From Saururus chinensis (Eukaryota > Streptophyta > Magnoliopsida > Piperales > Saururaceae), in assembly GCA_035235625.1 (NCBI GenBank), contig CP141140.1, positions 43,209,351 through 43,273,350 of the forward strand: 64,000 nt of DNA, given 5' to 3'. Made by a program: the position numbers and the translations under genes. Positions 58,604-64,000 of the stretch are shown in pieces (within the stretch, counting starts at the first letter, position 1; each line of letters starts with the position of its first letter). Below the pieces are notes generated by a model. The model was not told where the DNA came from. It saw nothing but the letters and a program-made list of their open reading frames with translations, and did no database searches.

Positions 58604-58750
58604 GGTTCTGACTTGTGGAGGTCCAAAGGGGAGTATTTTCGTTAACTGAAGCAGGAGCTGCGTGTTCCGGTAAATAAGAATGCATTGCTGACTATTTATG
58701 GCTAGAAAATAATCCCCTGATTCGTCCAACCACAAGTTAATATTTGCTTG

Positions 58751-59223
58751 AGTTATTTATGGCAACAGATCTTTACCTACCAAATACTCCCTATATTCGG
58801 CTTGTATGCACAATCTATAATCTTGCTGGGTTTCCCGATACAAGAGATGCTAATAGATTGGATGTGCTATTTTCGTCAAATTGAGACACCAAAGACGTCA
58901 CTTAGTTGTTTGATGGTTCAGATCAGCTGGCAAGCGGAGTTTGTGCATGCATGATTAGAATAAAATATAAGATTCCATTAGGAGTTCTGATCATCACGTG
59001 AGGTAACTCGTTTAAGTGCACGAGTGACATCATGGAAAGCACTTAAGGGATTAACATGAATGCGTAATGAAGGACGCCTAGCTGAGAATAAAATGATTCA
59101 GCTAGAATAAACAGAATGTGTTTCTCATTTTAATCATACAACCTAGAAGAAAGTAATCATTTTAATCATATAACCTGGACAAAAAGTCACATCTCGAGCT
59201 TGGCAAGTTCATTTCCCACGGCA
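58751..59223. other. Possible OPT promoter region
   Basis: Upstream of the distal first exon on the minus strand. No domain or clear TATA box was assigned. A single tactccctatattcgg phrase resembles one MITE end but has no partner. Confidence 0.35.
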
Positions 59224-59934
59224 TGTCCTGTTACCTCCTCTTAAGGGGATGAATGTTCCTGCTTTACATTAACTAGGAACTTTTAAAGACTCAACAAGAT
59301 CCACCTACTGACATCCCATCCCTCTAGAATGAACGTTTTGGGTCAGGGTAAACTTCAGAATCCATAGGGATATTCCTGAAACGCACCTGCACATTCAATC
59401 TTTCGGAATGGTGAAGCCTTATACAAGATGACCATACTTGTCACGTATATACTTTCCAAGAAAATTTTCTGCGTTGTACAGTTGCACTAATCATTTGAAA
59501 GATGGTGTCTAGTGCGTCTGAACATCACAGATGAAAGATTGACCATAAGGTTTCATCTATTGCCTTCAAGATGCAAACAATAAATTGCTTCAAGAATTAA
59601 TTTCTGAATCAAGTCGGATGCAGATCAATATCTACATAAACAAAATTAAAGGAGAAGTAGAAGAAAAATAACTGAATAATAAAATAAAATAACTAAATTC
59701 TGATTTCTGAACTTTCGTAATTCCAAAACAGGCATAGTGTCTACATATTTATAGGCAATTAATAAGCCTAATTCTAATGCTAATGAAATTCTTATTTGAA
59801 ATAGACTTCTAACTAAAATGGACCTCTAACATAAGCCTAAGCCTAATAGAATCCTAATTACTCTAAATTATAATCATTAACAAATAAATCCTAATTACTA
59901 AAGGTGGACCCGACCCCTTGGGCGGGTCATAACA
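59224..59934 (-). mobile_element. Probable LTR fragment of a gypsy-type element
   Basis: The minus strand starts TGTTATGACCCGCC at 59,934, preceded by a purine-rich AGAAGCGAGGTGGAA and a short frame ending EDEVEQ that looks like a pol end. A TATA box CTATAAATA lies about 185 bases in (59,749-59,757). A plausible other end (TGTCCTGTTACC) is at 59,224. No second LTR or target duplication seen. Confidence 0.35.
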
Positions 59935-60367
59935 TTCCACCTCGCTTCTGCTCTACCTCGTCCTCGAAGTAGTCTTCAACTATTATTGAGGGACAAAATA
60001 GTAAAAAAGCAGAGTCCACGAGAGAAAAACTGTCGTGCATGATCTATCAGAGGAGAGAAGGAAGGAACCGGGTCAGAGTAGGAGTCTTTGGAAGGTGGAA
60101 GTTTGGCTCGAACAGGCATAGAGCTGTGCACAGGCACGAAACAGGGCAGTCAGGGAGTATGTTAGTTCGTTGGCGAAAAAACAGGGACATGTAAAGCCGG
60201 AAGGAAACAAGATGCCGACTTTTTTACAGAATACCGGAGACATGATGTTGTCCCATAGATTGCTAGAATTGTGAAGGAAGCAAGAGTTCAGTGGATGACG
60301 GAAGAAGAGGATAGGCCGGTGAGTCCAGAACAGAATAGAAGTGGAAGATGGAGATAGAATCCGAATG
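59935..60367. other. Possible internal end of an LTR element, then unassigned sequence
   Basis: The first 80 bases are GAGGACGAGG-type on the minus strand. The rest, G/A-rich on the plus strand, is not recognised and resembles the GC-richer core that adjoins hairpin arrays in the CACTA-like elements. Confidence 0.3.
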
Positions 60368-60705
60368 TGTATTAACGATGTTAATTTAATTTTTTAAATA
60401 ATCATATACATTAGCAACGTTCTTGGAAAGCATCGTGAATAATCATATTTCCAACCTTAAAAAGCGTCGTGAATCATATTTGCAATGCTTAGAAAGCATC
60501 GCTAATAATCATATTAGCAATGCTTAGTAAGCGTCATTATAATTATTTACTAGTAGCAACGCTTACTAAGCATTGCTAATATGATTATTAGCGACATTTA
60601 TTTAGCATTGTTAATAATAAATTTAAAAAACAACAATTAATGCCTCTTCTTAGGCGTCACTAATATGATTATTAGCGGCATATTGAGCGTTGCTAATGGA
60701 AAAAT
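60368..60705. mobile_element. CACTA-type subterminal hairpin repeats (remnant)
   Basis: A run of ttagcaacgctt / aagcgtcgctaatat-type motifs, for example tagcaacgcttactaagcattgctaat, the same family as the arrays at 5.5, 19.1, 32.4 and 35.0 kb. No CACTACAACA terminus is present on either side. Confidence 0.6.
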
Positions 60706-60869
60706 AATTGAAAAAAATAATGAAACGCTAAATACAAATAAAAATTACATTTATAATTTATTATTATATCCATACAATCATATCTAGAATACAATTAAAA
60801 ATCGCTGCTTATGATACAATTTGAATTCTTTCATATTAATTTCAACATGTGATAGACAAAAATATATTA

Positions 60870-61102
60870 TGATATGCAGAATTGACACCCTTAGAGGGCC
60901 CAATGCACTGGCAATCCTCCCGCTAGTGGGTGTGGAGCTCATTGAGGAGTTTGGTCACATTGCTGACCCTGAACACGTTGAGCACATTCACAAAATTAGC
61001 AAGCTAGCCTAGTGGAAAGTATGGAGCAAATACATACTCTCGGTGGCACTTACAGCCTAGGAACTTGCATAAGTCATAGGGTGAGGTAGTGAAGCTCACC
61101 AT
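60870..61102 (-). pseudogene. LOB-domain (LBD/AS2-type) transcription factor pseudogene
   Basis: LBD proteins are plant-specific DNA-binding regulators of organ boundaries and development. On the minus strand, after an ATG at 61,102, the frame reads SPYDLCKFLGCKCHREYVFAP then YFPLG, stop, LANFVNVLNVFRVSNVTKLL, NELHTH, stop, RED. This follows the LOB block order CX2CX6CX3C, VFAPYFP, FA.VH..FG.SNV.K.L...P..QR.DA. The first and fourth Cys have become Tyr, two stops occur (TAG where Gln is usual), and the Gly of the GAS block is replaced. Homology fades near 60,890, before the YEA.AR..DPVYGC end. No introns are seen within it, so it could be a retrocopy or a fragment. Confidence 0.65.
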
Positions 61103-61689
61103 TTGCTTCAAACTATGAAGAAACGGAGATGGGTCTTCTTCAACTTGTAGTACATTTCCAGCTGAAACAATGATGCGAAGCATAGTATTATTCAAAATCT
61201 TTGAGCAAATTAAATGAGGAATAGGTGTAGACATTCTAGAAGTTTTTAGTAGTCATGGGATTTTTTGGAATGAGTCATCATTTGTATCACCTTATCTTAG
61301 CTAAAACTAGGAAAAAATAATGATGAACTACATATGTTTTTTATCTTGGCAATGACAATCATACAAAGCACTCCAACCAAATTTATAAAATGGCTTTTTA
61401 TACTAAATGAAACTACTTACTTTATGCTCAAATTATATTTATGGGAAAGCAATGCATAATGAAAAGAAAGCTTGAACAATAAAACAAAATGTTCAAGTGT
61501 TTCTACAAATAGTCAAGTCAATAGTGCTAAATAAGTACATGTACTACACAATATTTCAAACAAGAAAATACCTGTTTCCAACCAAAACTGCATGCTCTTT
61601 AACTATTTCTTTCAAAAAGTCAACAACCTGGCCCCTCCAAACCATAACATCATACTCAATCTTATACCATTAGTTAAATGTTATTCAGT

Positions 61690-63295
61690 TTATGAAAGGA
61701 AGAAAGAGGCATATATTAGTATCACAGCTACCGCAACACTAGCTACAGCCACAAGAGGTTGCTCCCTTAATAAGAATCCAATTACCAACTGTCAACAGAA
61801 ACAACATAAAGAACCATTAACCAAGATGAAGAGGAAATCGAGCTCCATTATGTCCTCGCTACATAGCTGTATTTCTTAAGAGTGAGACGAACATTATATA
61901 GACAGCATCCGGTATTACTTAGAAACTACTATAAAAGAGCATGCGTCAACAAATTATCATCAGAAATTCAAGAATTAAATAATCCACCATTAGTTGGTTT
62001 ATTGTCAAAGCATGCCAAGCATGTTACCAGAGTTAAAACTAGGATTCCAAGCGTGTGAACACAAATAGATTATAAAGAGTGAAACTACTAAGCATGGTTA
62101 TCAACCTGAATTGAAAGTGTAATTAAGCCTCCACAGCACACTTCAGCAAAAAAAGTCAGAAGGTATACTGAAATTCAAATTGAAACATGAATCAAAAGTA
62201 TAATAACAATACTCAAATATATCATACAATCAAGTGTCGCTCATTTGATTTCATATATATCATATTCAAATAAGAATGCAAGCCAAACATCATATTTTGA
62301 CGGCATAAACCCAAGACTAGGTTCATATATAGTTGACAAGAGATGAAAAAACTAACTCTGCTGGAAGCACAACCTGAAAAGGAGGACTAGGCTTGACATA
62401 AGGGAAATCAATTCTATTAGAAGAGGCTTCAAAATTCCGTTTGGAATTCAACATTATATGATGTTGTTATGCAGATGCATATCACAAGTTAACATACAGA
62501 GGTGAACAAGCTACTTACTATCATTCTTGCCAGAAAAGATGTTGGGTTTCTGTCTCCAATGGAAAATCGTTCAACAGTAATACATGTCATAATTATATTT
62601 TTTTCAAAAATACTTTTACTAGGTAAAGTCAAAATAGATGGCATGCATAGGGAGATCATGTTATATACAAATGGTCGATGGCTCCTTTGGCAAATATGTG
62701 AAAGAGGCTTCTAGAACTATTTGATTTGTCCATTTCTTTATCTATGAAAACAGATATCAGCAAAGAATGAACCTATCTCCTATTTATTTCACTGAGAAAT
62801 ATTAAATGGTTGTATAGAATAGAGACTATGACATATTTGATATGGTCATTCTTGGTATGTGAAAATGAGAATGGAGTATACATGATACTACCTAATGAAC
62901 TAAGGCGTAACCTGTCCTTAATATTCACAACCAAAAGAGCATCATGAGCGATGAAAAGAAGTTGCACATGAATACTTGATAGTCATTACAAGGCTGAAAT
63001 GAAACTGGAAGAATTCAGTAACAAGAAGATTTTTTTTATATTTCTTAATTCACATGACGATATGTTAAATATTTTCAGTAGCTATGATAACTCACCAAAC
63101 CCAATGAGAATGACATATCTTTGCACAGCTCTGGTAATGCTCTGCACCTTCTCTGTGCCACCCTAACTGCAATCATCATCAAGTTAATCTCACATATCCA
63201 GTTAGTAATTGAAACTTTCTTTCTAACATTCCTCTACTATCTGTAAAAAGTTTTAGAAGACTTACATCTAGAGTCCCACGAGCTCTGGAGGTTAT
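61690..63295 (-). CDS. Candidate exons of an unidentified minus-strand gene
   Basis: Four or five segments have good splice borders on the minus strand: 63,295-63,266 (30 nt, donor GAT|gtaagt); 63,166-63,096 (71 nt, ttgcag| and |gtgagt); 62,974-62,892 (VQLLFIAHDALLVVNIKDRL, donor |gtagta); 62,426-62,374 (SSNRIDFPYVKPSPPFQ); and a terminal exon 61,788-61,690 after gttgacag|, encoding LVIGFLLREQPLVAVASVAV followed by a hydrophobic stretch to a TAA stop. Taken in this order the phases agree and no stop interrupts about 90 codons, ending in one membrane helix. I recognise no family. An alternative acceptor at about 62,997 (catttcag) would give a different frame, so the exon model is uncertain; it could be a non-coding transcript. 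Confidence 0.3.
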
Positions 63296-64000
63296 CTAAA
63301 TAGAAAGTTTAATTTATGACATTCTCAAAGAGTCCATGTACATCTGATCTCTTAAGAAGCAGGGGCTGGATAGTGTTTATTTCTTTCTAACATAATTAGG
63401 ACTAATAAAATTCAACCTAAGCAATAGGGATTTCATCCGAATGTGATTGAACTGTGTAAAGGATAAATGGAGAGACATCACGCAGCAGTAAAGTTCATGG
63501 TTTAAAAACTAATCAGTCAAGTTTTTAATGAGGAAAGAAAAAATAACTGGGTTAGAAGAACTGAGATATCAAGTTTAGATAACAAGACCACATAATTTCA
63601 TCATATACTCCTCAAGGCATGTAGTGAATTCAGTTTTAGCTGTAAACTATAAAAAAAGTTGATTCAAGACCTAATAATAATTAACATACATAAATCAAAT
63701 ATGGCATGTACTTAATTTAGTTTTAGACGTAAACTTCACAATTGATCAGGAATTTAGTATATAAAATGTAAAGACAGAACAACTGAAGTTGATCATTTAC
63801 TAGATGCATAGCAATATTATATATATACAGAGGCAGTTCTCTGTTTTTTAGTTCAGAAATAAAGTTTTGCACGTTTTGCGTTCATGTCATTATCTTTATA
63901 TTTGAGTAACACTATTTTTACAATTTTATCCAATTAGAGACTGGAACATAAAGCAGTCAATTTTTGTTGTGGATTTTATTGGAAAAGATACAAATTTCAG
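63296..64000. other. AT-rich DNA at the window edge
   Basis: No further exon of the candidate gene could be assigned; it probably continues beyond the window on this side. Confidence 0.35.

Larger units (their letters stand above)
57741..58750 (-). repeat. Tandem duplication carrying the two OPT first exons
   Basis: Copy 1 is about 57,741-58,200 and copy 2 about 58,355-58,750. Shared phrases include ...cata.c..ttg.tcagccaat/gaaccaatc..., gtctaaaggc.agtacatat, the exon with its leader, and tccggtaaataag. Only copy 1 has the MITE. Confidence 0.65.

Noticed and set aside
58785..58810. Third Stowaway-like MITE
   Set aside because: Only a weak single end (tactccctatattcgg) with no inverted partner nearby.

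Overview
This is nuclear DNA of a flowering plant, species not determined. The evidence is a spliced plant-type oligopeptide transporter gene, a decayed LOB-domain (plant-specific) gene, Tekay-type chromovirus and copia retrotransposons, FAR1/Mutator and CACTA DNA transposons, Stowaway-like MITEs and AT-rich intergenic DNA. Most of the window is transposon-derived. No tRNA, rRNA or CRISPR features are visible.

Layout. 1-5.2 kb: AT-rich DNA with a decayed small secreted-peptide ORF (1.5 kb), a MITE remnant and a GC-richer leader-like segment (3.4-3.8 kb). 5.19-5.51 kb: tandem array of a GC hairpin unit, cut by a CACTA-like end. 5.51-7.65 kb: truncated CACTA-like element made of hairpin arrays and GA tracts, abutting a FAR1/MULE transposase fragment (7.65-8.28 kb). 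11.4-15.17 kb: badly decayed copia element (+). 15.17-28.14 kb: decayed chromovirus-like gypsy element (-) with LTRs larger than its 2.2-kb interior; its left LTR carries a CACTA-like element (about 16.1-19.53 kb). 28.1-32.4 kb: LTR debris and a ~53-bp tandem array. 32.40-35.36 kb: nearly complete 2.96-kb non-autonomous CACTA element.

36.7-58.6 kb: an oligopeptide transporter (OPT) gene on the minus strand. Exons 2-7 lie at 36,711-40,842. Two homologous candidate first exons (start codons at 58,059 and 58,603) have a splice phase that fits exon 2, so intron 1 would be over 17 kb. That intron holds a copia element (42,479-57,613, target duplication AGATG), which is itself split by a Tekay gypsy element (44,141-52,193, target duplication ATAAG). 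Exon 2 carries an apparent 1-bp frameshift in an A run, so the allele is either broken or has a sequence error.

57.8-64 kb: a Stowaway-like MITE, a likely LTR fragment, a fourth block of CACTA-type hairpin repeats (60.4-60.7 kb), a LOB-domain pseudogene (60.9-61.1 kb) and some splice-bounded candidate exons of an unidentified minus-strand gene (61.7-63.3 kb).

The most unusual signal is the CACTA-like family. Its ends are arrays of short hairpins (TTAGCGACG...CGTCGCTAA) whose arms differ between hairpins but still pair within each one, and its interiors are long polypurine/polypyrimidine tracts always oriented the same way relative to the terminus.
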